This document shows positions 46,107 to 56,961 of a DNA stretch of 64,000 nucleotides, in pieces (positions within the stretch are counted from its first letter, which is position 1; each line of letters opens with the position of its first letter). The stretch covers positions 74,236,097 to 74,300,096 of the forward strand of contig NC_071392.1 in assembly GCF_022682495.2 (NCBI RefSeq). Direction: 5' to 3'. Source of the DNA: Desmodus rotundus (Eukaryota; Chordata; Mammalia; Chiroptera; Phyllostomidae). The notes beneath the pieces were generated by a model. The model had not been told where the DNA came from and ran no database searches. It saw only the letters and a program-made list of their open reading frames with translations. Position numbers and translations under genes: made by a program.

Positions 46107-48214
46107 CATCCTGTTAAGATTCTGATTTTAATTTAGAGGTCTTAGATAAGCAAGTTGGGCATGACTTTGGAAGCATCTTGTCGAATTTACCTGGTAGAGA
46201 AACACCACCATTTTCAGCCTCCCAGACTGAAAGGGCTGTTTCTTGATTGGATGGGATGTTATAGTAATATATGTAATCTTTTTGAAAAGAGAAATAGAAG
46301 GATTTGCCTTTTACACATACTTCAAGTAATATAGTAGGAAATAAAACACTTAAGCATTATTGTTGGGTGGTTACGGGTTAGAAAGGATGTAATATAAATA
46401 GATGTACACTGTCTTCCAAATGCATTTTTCAAGGGTTTCATTACTTCTGTTACCCTGAAAGAGACCTCGCTATGGGCACAGATATATCTATAAAGAGCCA
46501 CTGTCTAAGAGTTCATTTAAATAACCCGGTCTTCAATCGAAATGGTCGAATTGTTTATGTTAAGAGAATCTGACTCTTAAAATAATCTTCAATGTTGTTT
46601 TTAAAAAGTTTATTATTTAAACTGACCCAAATTGTAAACTGGATATAATTAAGCAGCTAAGGCACTAATGTTTAGAATAAAACCTGGCACATAGGATTTC
46701 GCCAATAAATACGTACTGAAAGAATGATTGAAAATTACCTATATCTTTGAATTTTAAAGGCTTAAATGACTTGAAGTTTATTTTCACTCAGATACTTTAA
46801 CCAACTGTCAATGCCACTCTAATGAAAGGACACAGTGGCTTAGATGATTAATTAGTATTCATATATTTATCCTAATTCGTGGCTACTCTTTTTATGATGG
46901 GGGAGAGTGGTAGAATTTGAGAAATTGTGGTTAACCTAGAACTTACTTAAAAAAGAGGTGATTAGTCTCCCAGCTTTTGGAGAAAATATAGTCACCTACC
47001 AGCTCTTTACATGCCCAGTTGTGACTTGATCAAATTCATAACTTGGTAAGTAATGAGCAAGAAAATCAGGTGCACGCCCTACAAATTCCCTGCTCTCAGT
47101 AGTTTGTCTACCACGTTTTGTTGTTTCCTTTGGGAGGCTGACCCAGAGAAATGTATTTTTCTCCCGTTGAAGGAGCAATCAGAACTAAATTTTTAGAAGT
47201 GGCCTGCTGCCAGCCATTACCAGAGTGCTCCGCGCTAAGAAAATGTCTATTGGGTGTGCTGCTGATTGGCTGTCGTCATGGCCACTCATCTTGTTTGTAC
47301 CTGGGCTTCCTTCTTTTCACCCCCTGACTTATTGGCCCCTTACTGCTCGGCTTCTCCCTTACTTGTTGAATCCCTCCTTTTGTCGTCTCATTCTTTGTAT
47401 TCCTGTCGTTTTGAAAGAATCAATGTAATATTTACTAATGGCAGGTAGCTGGGTGTGTCTGGCCTCAGTAGTAACTTCAATGGAAAGGTTCTTGTGATCC
47501 ACGCTTAGCCTCAGAACCGGAGCATCCTTTGTATAAATATCATTCATCTGCACTTCTCCTGGTAAGAAGAGACCCTTGAAATTTACCTGTGTAGAAATTG
47601 GGGCATGCTAATGGCAAGGCACTTAAGTTGGGCTTGGGGATGGTGTGTATACTTGTGCTTGCCTGCAGCAGTCACTGTATAGTGTACCAAATAGAAATCT
47701 AACAGAATTTTGTTCTGTGCTGACATTACCTATTGGCTAGACTTTGTTTCAGTTTATCTAGGAGCTTGTTTCTGCCATGTTAAACATTTTTATGTGGCGC
47801 TTCCCTCATAGATGTCTTCCTTTATCGTTCTGGCTGACAAGCAGAGATTTAAGAGAATACACAGAGCCTAAAAGCTTTTTCAATAGCATGGAAATGCAAT
47901 TACTGTTTCAAGTGCCCAGGTAAAACGTAATCAGGTTGGGATTTATGTTTAACTTTATTTTTCTTGCCTGCTCTGGAGGCTGCTGTGTGAGAGATTAGAA
48001 ATCTAGACACTGTCCCCTGCATCTCTGTGAGTGCAGAAGAAAGTCTTTGTCACACTGCGTAGCTTGTCTTGGTGTCCTGTTGGAGCAAAGAGTAGGGCAT
48101 CCGGAGAGGAATTGGACTTTCTGGTGAAAAATGTAATGGACAATCCTAAACAAATCTGTCTGATTGTATGTATAATATGTTCTTAATTCCTGTGTGCTTG
48201 CTGTTTACCGATGT

Positions 48215-48345
48215 TACTGTTTAATTCTCACAAGAACCCCTTTTAGGGAGGTCCTCTTCTCATTTTAGAGATGAGTAAGTTAATGCTGAGACTCCTTGTC
48301 TAAGGCATTAAGCGGCAGAATGTTTCTTCAGCTCCAGGCCTCTCC
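48215..48345 (-). repeat. MIR fragment
   Basis: TTTAATTCTCACAAGAACCCC, TCTTCTCATTTTAGAGATGAG and TGTCTAAGGCATTAAGCGGCAGA follow antisense MIR order. Confidence 0.7.
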
Positions 48346-48691
48346 TCCCTGGCTCAGTGCTCTCTGTACACTCCTAGGCTGCCGCATGTGTCTCGCTTTC
48401 TTGTCCATCTCCAGTAGTTCCTGAGATTGCATTTGGCCTGGGAGAGCCACAAGAAAATTAGAAGCAAAGACCCGAGAGAAAGATTTGTAGACCTTTAGGT
48501 CTTAGAGGCTAGACATTTTAGGAGAAGAGGTTTTCTGAAAAACCCAACACTGCATCGCTGCCTTGTCCAACTCTCTGGCAACATCATTCTCCTTGAAGAG
48601 CTAAGGGTGAAAGTGGGCTCCATTTGATCTCTAGTGCCATTGCAGGCAGGTTTGAATCTTGTGTTTAATTCGCGCTTTTTTTTCTCCTCAG

Positions 48692-48770
48692 ATACCAATG
48701 GGGAAAACATTGCAGAGTCGCTGGTTGCAGAGGGCTTGGCCACCCGGAGAGAAGGCATCAGAGCTAATAA
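48692..48770 (+). CDS. SND1: SND1 exon 4 (residues 117-143, both end codons split)
   Basis: 79 bp. With the last base of exon 3 it encodes [20 protein letters not shown], then EGIRAN. This is the [12 protein letters not shown] helix, the most recognisable signature of SN repeats, equivalent to VNEALVRQGLA of the nuclease. The donor is AATAA|GTAAGC. From memory the human protein has EGMRANN, so Met is replaced by Ile. Confidence 0.98.
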
Positions 48771-49084
48771 GTAAGCCTTCTGATCTTCTGACTTCCTTCT
48801 CCTCTACTGTGAGAGCTGTGGTTGCTTAAGGGAGGGTGGGCAGTCAGCTCTTCATTGGCTTTGCTGCATTTTCATGACTGCTCCCTGATACTTAGTGGTA
48901 ACCTCTGGTGCTCTCCGGTTTTTAGGACATTCCTGCCTAGGTGTGTCTTATTCTGAGCCAGCAGGTCACTCTCCATTCTTTACTGGCATTTGATGTGTGT
49001 AACCCCTTTAAAAAACAGGCTTTGAGACAGGCAGCTCTATTCTTCATATCATGAGAGTCAACGGGCTTTGTTTTACACCACAGA

Positions 49085-49330
49085 TACTCAGTTCCAGAGT
49101 ATTTATCACTTCATCCCAAAAGATTCATTGAGTACTTACTGTGTGCCAGGCTGTGTTCTAGACGTTGAGAACAGAGCCGGGAACAGACATACTTAGCTTC
49201 TGCCAACATTTTAATGGAGAGACAGACAATAAACCAAGAGATAGGTATACAGTATCTCATGCGCCAGGAATAAGTACAATAAAAAATGAAGAGAATAAAT
49301 AGAATTCAAAGCAAAATCTACTGCTTAGAA
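49085..49330 (-). repeat. L2-type fragment
   Basis: TTGAGTACTTACTGTGTGCC, AGGCTGTGTTCTAGACG and GGAGAGACAGACAATAAACC match the common ancient order GAGCACCTACTGTGTGCC, then GACAGACAATAAAC. Confidence 0.6.
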
Positions 49331-49582
49331 TCTAGTTAAACTGATGAAGTTTCAGTGGTTCTGTTTTAAAGTCAGAAAATTCCTCTCCAAAGCATTTGAA
49401 GTCTGTTTTGGTCTATGGATCTGTAGATACTTACTAAGTAGTAGGTGAAAATGTATTTATTTAATTAATGGTAGTGTGAACTTATTAGAAATGAGTGCTA
49501 TGTATGTAGGCTTTATAGCACATGTAATCTTGTTCACGTTTATTAGTGTTGGCTCTCAGTAGGATGGATTGCAGCTGGCTTT

Positions 49583-49797
49583 TTTTTTTTTTTTTTTTAA
49601 GATTTTATTTGTTTATTTTTAGAGAGGGAAAGAGAAAGAGAAAGAGGGAGAGAAACATCAATGTGTGTGGTTGCCTCCGTGCACCCAACTGGAGACCTGG
49701 CCTGCAACCCAGGCATGTGCCCCGACTGGGAATTGAACCGAGGACCCCTTGGTTTGCAGGCTGGCACTCCATCCACCGAGCCACACCAGCCACAGCT
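49583..49797 (-). mobile_element. VES-type SINE
   Basis: Perfect 12-bp target duplication GCAGCTGGCTTT (49571-49582 and 49798-49809) around a reversed copy with a pure T-run start, which indicates a young insertion. Confidence 0.96.
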
Positions 49798-50170
49798 GCA
49801 GCTGGCTTTAATTAATACCTTAGTCTCTGAAAAGTGATAAGCTACATCAGTAATTTGGAGGCTAAAGATGCTGTTTAAATCATGTCCAGGCTTTGGATAA
49901 ATACTTGCATGGACTGTACTTAAGATGGGGATGAACAAAGGTAAAAATGCACTATTTGTATTCTTCCTGCCTTCTTAGTCTTGGGGCCCACGAGTAAACT
50001 TCTGTGGTCTTTTCTGACTTTGGAGAGTCATTTGGCGGGAGTTTGTTGCATTAAGACATTTATCCTAGGTGGTGTTTTTGGAAGCATGCTGAAGTTGTAT
50101 CTTAAGGACAATTGCTGGCATGATACTGTTGCACTGTTTTTTATGAATCCAATTTGTACCCAGAATAAAG

Positions 50171-50241
50171 AATTTTTAAAAAGCCCATAGTAGTATTTTA
50201 CCATCTCAAGGTAAAATACTACTATGGGCTTTTTAAAAATT
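50171..50241. repeat. Perfect 32-bp inverted repeat with a 7-nt loop
   Basis: Left arm 50171-50202, loop ATCTCAA (50203-50209), right arm 50210-50241. The arms are exact reverse complements over all 32 positions. The stem core is CCCATAGTAGTATTTTACC, and AT-only sequence forms the open end. The arms contain eight G/C bases each. No target duplication, tRNA head or known transposon end was recognised. If transcribed with the SND1 intron it would fold into an uninterrupted hairpin. Confidence 0.95.
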
Positions 50242-51227
50242 GTTTATTGGTATCCCTTGGCATACCAATCCTTTTTTCCTCCAAATTGTCTTGACTTAAA
50301 GCCTTCTTTTCTGTTTCTGTGTTTGCTTCTGTCTCTTAAACTACATTTGTTTCATTGAATTCTGGCTGTAATTTTGGATTCCTGAGAATGTGATTGTCAT
50401 TTTTGGGGGATGGGAAGGGGGAAAAGGTACTGAAGACTTCTGGTTGAGAAATTCTAGAGCAGGGGTCCCTGCTTAGATATCCCTGCTGATCAAGGTGGGA
50501 GATTCCATTCATGCATGCAGCCATTGATGGAACCAGGCACTGAGGTTGTGGAAAGGCCATGCGGTTTACTTCGTTTGCTCAGATGTGTGGGAGAGGGAAG
50601 AGCAGAGCCATTTCTGGTTTTGTTGGTTGGTTTATTCATTTGCGGACTTTCTGGCTGCTCTTGTATGTAGTCTGGTCTCCCACCCAATGAAGAAGGAGTC
50701 TTCCATTTTCAACCTGCTTTTGCCTAGCTGGTCTTACGAATGTGGAAATAGTTTTGGGGTGACATTATCTGCAATAACAGTATTTGCTCTGCATTCCCCA
50801 GCCCTGTTCTGTGGACCACAATAGGGAGTTAGAGTGGTTCTTAGTCACTTTTCCTGCACTGTGTCCTGCTGAGCTCTGCCTGGATTTCAGTTCCTGAATC
50901 TGGGATATTTAAATGAAGCTGTACCCCCCGGAGCGGCTTCCCTCTGAGCCACCAACTTGTTTTCTCATAATCACTGATGGTGGCAGTACTGAGACGTTTG
51001 TTCTTTGGATCTTCTCATTAAATGCACTTGGAGGGAACAAATCTGGAATCCTGAAGTTGCACTCATGGTGGTTTTCTGGTTATAGGCTTGAGTCTAAAGC
51101 GCTTGATCTGAAATAAATTCTTTGGTGCCTTCAAGGGGAGAAGGTGCTGAAGAAACCCAGAGTCAAAAGAAGAGCCTATTGTGTTTGTGAACTCACTAAC
51201 CATGCGTGCTTATTTTTCACATTCCAG

Positions 51228-51388
51228 TCCTGAGCAGAATCGGCTTTCGGAGTGTGAGGAACAAGCAAAGGCAGCTAAGAAAGGGATGTGGAGTGACGGG
51301 AACGGTTCGCACACTATCCGGGACCTCAAGTATACCATTGAGAACCCTAGGCACTTTGTGGACTCACACCACCAGAAGCCTGTCAATG
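51228..51388 (+). CDS. SND1: SND1 exon 5 (residues 143-197, both end codons split)
   Basis: 161 bp. Translation [33 protein letters not shown], then [17 protein letters not shown]. The first part is the C-terminal helix of SN1 (the AxxAKxxxxGxW pattern that closes each SN repeat). The rest is the linker to SN2, about residues 167-196. The acceptor is ACATTCCAG and the donor is AATG|GTGAGT. From memory the human protein has WSEGNG, so Glu is replaced by Asp. Confidence 0.98.
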
Positions 51389-52127
51389 GTGAGTCTGGTG
51401 GGCAAAGACAGATGTGACTCAGGGTGATTTCTTTCTGTTTGCTCTCAAGCTCCTTGAGGTTTATAAAATCTATTTTACTTATTTAGTATCCAAGGGAAAT
51501 TGTTAGGGGTAAACAACACCATGCTGTTTTGGAAGGAAACTTGACCTAGTTCACGTGGGTCACACCAGATATATTTTGCAAAGGTTAGTCCTTTGCTGGT
51601 ATAGAGTAGTAAATTGCTGGTATTTTTGCACATTGGAGCTCTTTCTGTTTTCTAACGAATGGCTACTTAAATACCATTCTTGTAACTGAGGTAGAAATGT
51701 TTATTTTTTTATAGGACCAAACACACGTGTGCACACACACTGTAATTCTGGACTACTTTTAGACTTTGTTGACACTGACTCAGTAAAATAAAACTATTGG
51801 CAATCCTGAATTGTTACTGTTTTCTGCTGGGTACCTGGTACTCAGGTGAACAACTTACCTTACTGATATCAAAGCTTAGGTGTGAGCCATGAGGTCCCAG
51901 AAGGTTCCAAAGACATAGTCGTTACTCTGATCCTTGTTCCCCAGGAATAGTTGTGGAAGAGTCTGTTGTGTGAATACTCATGTCCTGCCAATGCTTCATC
52001 AATTCTCAGAGGGGGGCTTTCTCAAAGGCTTTGGGGGGAGGGGCTGTGTTCAATGCAGTTGACTGGGCATTGTTTATCCCTGGGGTGAGTTTTGCTAATG
52101 ACTTAAGCTGTTCATTCTGTTTTGCAG
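51389..52127 (+). other. SND1: SND1 intron 5 (739 bp)
   Basis: Shortest intron in the window. GTGAGT donor and TTCTGTTTTGCAG acceptor. No repeat recognised. Confidence 0.93.
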
Positions 52128-52219
52128 CTATCATAGAGCACGTGCGAGATGGCAGTGTGGTCAGGGCTTTGCTCCTCCCAGATTACTACCTGGTTACCGT
52201 CATGCTGTCAGGGATCAAG
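52128..52219 (+). CDS. SND1: SND1 exon 6 (residues 197-227)
   Basis: 92 bp, ending in phase 0. It encodes the start of SN2: [18 protein letters not shown], then [12 protein letters not shown]. The strand-turn pattern VxDGxxVRxxLLP and LSGIK repeat the SN1 layout. The donor is AAG|GTCAGA, weaker than the GTRAGT form at most other exons of this gene. Confidence 0.98.
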
Positions 52220-53074
52220 GTCAGACCATACACTGCGTTGCAGGGTGGGTTTAGGGTTTGTCGAAGTGTTCAGTCATAGGTAGATTTTTCTACTTGGGGA
52301 CTTTGGATCTACTGTTTCCTCTATAATGGGCCATTAGCATTTGCTAGAGTCCTTTAAACTTTGCAGTGGGACAATTCCAATGAGAGCAAAAAAGATATTT
52401 TAAACTTTCTAAGTACTCAGGGTCTCTTTGGAGTGGGCTGTGTGGAGAGATTGTTGTCAAGACCCAGCAATAGGGGATGGGAGGCTCTGAAGTTTTCTGA
52501 TTTTGGCTTGTCTTAATGTAAAATTCACATTTTGATTTAAAAAAACAAACAAATTAATGCTAGGCACTGGTGAATTTTTTCTTGCAGGGGGTAATTTTCA
52601 ACTGTAAATAAAATTTTTTTCTCCGTGATAATGAGAGGGTTTTTTCATTGTAAAGATTTTATTTATATATTTTTTGAGAAAGGGGAAGGGAGGGAGAAAG
52701 AGAGGGAGAGAAACATCAATGTGTAGTTGCCTCTCATGCGCCCCCCTACTGGGGACCTGGCCTATAACCCAGGCATGGGCCCTGACTGGGAATCAAACCA
52801 GTGACCCTTTGGTCTGCAGGCTGGCACTCAAACCACTGAGCCACACCAGCCAGGGCGATAACGTGAGTTTTATTTGCCTTTCCACAAAGTCTGAGATGAT
52901 GCTGTTTCTAGTTACTTTTTACCATTATGTTTTAAAAAGTGTTAGAAGATCTGATTGGAGACTTTCCCCAGTATAGCATTGTTGGTTTTTGCTTTTCGGA
53001 CGGTTCAGTGTGGCGTGAGTGTGGCGAGCACTCACGTTTGGGCTGCATGACTCACTCACCTTACTTTGCTATAG
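52220..53074 (+). other. SND1: SND1 intron 6 (855 bp)
   Basis: GTCAGA donor and TTACTTTGCTATAG acceptor with a modest pyrimidine tract. Contains one antisense VES SINE. Confidence 0.93.
52640..52856 (-). mobile_element. VES-type SINE
   Basis: Reversed copy: AAGATTTTATTTATATATTT, GAGAGGGAGAGAAACATC, CTGGGAATCAAACCAGTGACC and CCACACCAGCCAGGGC. Flanks GATAATGAGAGG and GATAACGTGAGT look like a decayed target duplication. Confidence 0.94.
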
Positions 53075-53233
53075 TGCCCAACTTTCCGACGGGAAGCAGA
53101 TGGCAGTGAAACACCAGAGCCTTTTGCTGCAGAAGCCAAATTTTTCACTGAGTCTCGACTGCTTCAGAGAGATGTTCAGATCATTCTGGAGAGCTGCCAT
53201 AACCAGAATATTCTGGGTACCATCCTGCATCCA
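53075..53233 (+). CDS. SND1: SND1 exon 7 (residues 228-280)
   Basis: 159 bp, phase 0 at both ends. It encodes [37 protein letters not shown], then [12 protein letters not shown]. This is the middle of SN2: the CPTFRR loop, the [17 protein letters not shown] helix and the strand that follows. The acceptor is TTTGCTATAG and the donor is CCA|GTGAGT. Confidence 0.98.
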
Positions 53234-54509
53234 GTGAGTGTGCCGTACAGACTGGGCTGTGTGCGGTTGGGGGTCCATTTGGGGTCTGATAAGCTGTATT
53301 TTGCTTCTCTTTTTTTTCTCTGTTTTTAGCAGCCATTAAATATCTTGTCAGGATTATCATCTACTGGTTTTTGAGGCATTTTCAAGGGAGATGTCACTTA
53401 TCTGATAGAATTGGATAAATCTGTGCAACTTCTTACTTTTAGAAAATTAATCTTAAATGTTGCTGGGCTTACAAGGGGAACTCTTATCACTTATTTTCCC
53501 AAGAGATGGTCCAGAGTTGTGCCTAGGAAAGGTGGGAGGTTGCCACCTCGATTAAAAGTGCTGAAACTTGCAGCAAAGGATTGAGGAGTTTGTATGTAGG
53601 CCTAGAAGTTACCTATTTGGAATAGTGGTAGAACTATGAGGAAATCTTTCAGTGGAAAAATTATTTTGTGTCTGCCAGGCTTTAATCCAGTTTCCTCCTA
53701 ACTGCTTTTTGAGCAGGAAATAGGTTCTTTATGTTCTCACTATTGGAAATAATTTCTTTATGTTCTGACCTTATTTTATTCTATGGTAGGTGGGTTATTC
53801 TTGGACAGGAAAAGACCTTGTTTTTTAACAGCAGAGTTTAAGTGGATTTTCATTACTATAAACTATATCCAATACAGAGTAACTGTATTGTAACTAGTGT
53901 TACTTATTCTTTGGCTAGAGAACTCTTCCATCGTGGCAGTTGTGACGGCTGAGAGGCTTGGTATGGAATATGCCAAGGTCATGTCTGTTTTGCTAGCTGT
54001 CTGCTCGGGCCCTGCCAGATGGCTCTGTGTCATAGCAGAATGTGAATTGTAATTCATTGGGCAAAATGTAGCTTAAGTTATTCCCTTACTCAGCTCGTTC
54101 TTCAGCTCTCCCCTTATGAAAAGGGGAGTAAGTGCTGATCTTAGGAAAGGAAATAATAAGGTGTAATCTCCACTAAAGATTAACATCCTCCTCTGCCCAC
54201 AAAAAGAGCTATTGAAATGTCAATTCCATTCAATGCCACTAACATTTATCCTTTTCCTATTAAGTGAGAGTCACTGTGCGTGGTGTTGTGAGAATATGAA
54301 GCTGGAGTTGTTGAGAACAGGAGCCACAGAGTGGTGTGTCTGTCCTGGGGCTCGTTTCTGAATGCTTGAGCAGTGGCTTTACTTTTTTCTTTTTTTAAAT
54401 GAACTGCAGACCAGACTATGACTATGTAATTGTGTCAGAAATCCAGAGAATGATTCCCTTGCCATAGAATCTAATTTGTGCCTGCCTTTTCATGTGTCTT
54501 GTCTTCCAG
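53234..54509 (+). other. SND1: SND1 intron 7 (1.3 kb)
   Basis: GTGAGT donor and TGTCTTGTCTTCCAG acceptor. No gene or repeat recognised. Confidence 0.9.
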
Positions 54510-54616
54510 AATGGCAACATCACAGAGCTCCTCCTGAAGGAAGGCTTTGCACGCTGTGTGGACTGGTCAATTGCAGTGTACACTCGGGGTGCAGAAAAGC
54601 TGAGGGCAGCTGAGAG
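54510..54616 (+). CDS. SND1: SND1 exon 8 (residues 281-316, last codon split)
   Basis: 107 bp. It encodes [20 protein letters not shown], then [27 protein letters not shown] is the SN2 counterpart of the [12 protein letters not shown] signature in exon 4, and EKLRAAE begins the closing helix. The donor is GAGAG|GTAAGG. Confidence 0.98.
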
Positions 54617-56870
54617 GTAAGGTCTGTCAGGGAAGCCTTTCAGCCAAATATCTGGTTAAGGATCTTTAGGGAAAGAAATCTTGTGATCTCTCGCCCACAT
54701 ACGACAGTGTGTGTTTTATTTCAGTAAGGGATTAGGGAAATTACAAAAGAGGCTAGAATCTCGTGGAGGACTTGTACGTCTTTAGGTTTAATCGAATTAA
54801 GTCCTGTGTAGTAAGGAACTAGATTTTTACTCAGACGTTATGCTTTACCTGATAGACTTTTTTAATGTTTCCAGGTCACTTTAAAAAAAAAATAAGCCTC
54901 TCAAATTTCGGGTTTTAGGCATTTGGGATGAAATAAACTTGAGGTTCATTTGAGGACAATGAAATTGCTTACCAGCTACTCTCACACCAGCAGGCTAGAG
55001 CCAGGGACATTATGGAAAGACAGAGCCTGTGGGCCCAACACAGGACTGTGTAATGCTGTTGTGCAGTCTAATAACCTAAGTTATTTAAAAGTGTGTGTTA
55101 GTTACAAATACTGATGAAACTGTGAGGTGCTGTTGTCGTGTTATTGGCTAGGTGCAGATGTAGAAATAACTTATTTCCAGAAAAACAGTAGTGGATATTT
55201 TAAAGATTGGTGGTGATTTCAAGTGTCAAGGTCAAGTATTTGCAGGTGTAGGTGAACCTCATTCACTTGGTGGGGTAGATAGAAGAAAATGAAGCAGATA
55301 GCAAGAGTAGATGAATAGAGACGATGGTCCGGGAATTCCCAGCCACCACCACCCACGATAAATTAAGCAAAGACTACTGACCACTGGTGACAAGGTTCCA
55401 GTCTCAATGTTTGTTGTATGGCTCATTTCAGAATCATAAAATGATACTGGTCTTGGTAACTCCACATGTTTGCCTTGGAGGCACACAGCTAAGAGATGTG
55501 TAACAACATGAATTGAATGATTATGGTTTTCTTCCCTGTTAGGTCTTTTGCATCCTTCTACACCTGTAAGCAGGAACACTTGCAACTTCTTATAGAAGAT
55601 TTTAATCTGGGGCATTTGATATGGCATGTCTGACAAAGGAAAACACAATTATTATATAAAAGTTTATTAGTCTTTATGTTCCACAATTAAATTCAAAAGA
55701 TACAATACTGTTATAAAATACAATGTTCCAAATAGCTCTGCTTATTCTGTGATGCTCCATTCCCCCCTCCCCCCCCCCAAATATCCTGTCGGTCCATTTT
55801 TCTAAATTATTATTTTGGTTAGTAGTTCTTACTGCCTTCCTTAAGACCCTGCCTCTCGCTGAAGAAAGTGAGTATAATGACAGGAGTGTCTACGTTTTAT
55901 AACGCCTTTAGGAGATTTTATGGATTTTTTTTTGAGAGTACTCATCATTATAAAAGAAGTTTAGACCAAGAAATGCAGATCGCATTTTGATAATTGGTGA
56001 TTTCTTGCCTGCTGTTTTCCATGCTGTGTTTGACTTGTTTGCATTGTTGGTAAACCTATGTTGAAGTACTTTGTATATTTTACAACTACAACATGCTGCT
56101 TTGTCTTTTTCTTGTTTTAGCATTTCTTTAAAAAAAAAGGTTGCAATACTGTTTTCAGAAATAATAGTTCCTTTCCCCTGCACATGTATTCATTTACTTG
56201 TAAAAATGTGAGCTGGTCATTGATTTTTTTATTTAAAGCTTTGCATGCATTCCATTTACTCAGTCTGACTCAAAGAGTCTACTGGGCTTAGTGCTTTAAA
56301 AATTTCTGCTGGCATGATTTTTAAACTTCTGTTAGTGAGCTTGTATTGTAGTCTTGTTCATTTTTCTTATTCTTTAGATGCACTACAATGACAATTTTGT
56401 TCTTGTTTTCCACATGGGATTTGGATTCAAGTGGAACTTGAGCAAGGCTATGTTTTTTAAAAAATATGTATATTTGTTTGTTCCATGTATGCATTCTTTA
56501 CATTTAAAAGAACACTTGCTCTATGTTTGTCATTCCAGTGCCTAGTACATAGTAATCACTCAGGAGGTACTGGATAAGCCAAAGAGGCTAATAAGGTGAA
56601 CTTGAACTGTTCATTCTCAAAAAATTCCATATTTAGATCTGGTCTACCAGCCATGGGCTTATGGTTTGTATACGTATCTTGTATAGTTGCTATTCACTTT
56701 TTCTCGTGGCTGTTGGCACACTCTGTTCCGCTTTGACTGGTGGTCTTTCTCCTGGGTGCCTTGTCGGTGAGGTAGGATAGGATTCTGTACTGTTTGCCAT
56801 CATGGTGATGGTGGATTTCCTTCACTGACCTATTCTGTCTGAATGATGTACATCCTTGCTTTGTTGTCAG
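54617..56870 (+). other. SND1: SND1 intron 8 (2.3 kb)
   Basis: GTAAGG donor and TTGCTTTGTTGTCAG acceptor. A C-rich run lies at about 55760-55780. No SINE found. The antisense open frame at 55259-55648 (129 codons) has no recognised homology. Confidence 0.9.
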
Positions 56871-56961
56871 GTTTGCCAAGGAACGCAGGCTGAGAATATG
56901 GAGAGACTATGTGGCTCCCACTGCTAACTTGGACCAAAAGGACAAGCAATTTGTTGCCAAG
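56871..56961 (+). CDS. SND1: SND1 exon 9 (residues 316-346, first codon split)
   Basis: 91 bp, ending in phase 0. It encodes [15 protein letters not shown], then [16 protein letters not shown]. The first part finishes SN2 (the AKxxxLxxW closing pattern). DKQFVAK begins SN3, whose main part must be encoded by exon 10, beyond the window. The donor is AAG|GTGAGTC. Confidence 0.98.

Larger units (their letters stand above)
44944..48691 (+). other. SND1: SND1 intron 3 (3.7 kb)
   Basis: Strong GTGAGTA donor and a TTTTTTTTCTCCTCAG acceptor. It holds MIR fragments and one older-type SINE. The stretch 46700-48200 shows nothing I can identify. Confidence 0.9.
48771..51227 (+). other. SND1: SND1 intron 4 (2.5 kb)
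   Basis: GTAAGC donor and TTTTTCACATTCCAG acceptor. Holds an L2-like fragment, one SINE and a perfect 32-bp inverted repeat. The rest is unrecognised. Confidence 0.9.

Noticed and set aside
55259..55648. 129-codon antisense frame in intron 8
   Set aside because: No recognised homology. It lies beside an AT-rich 3'-UTR-like stretch, but no link could be shown.
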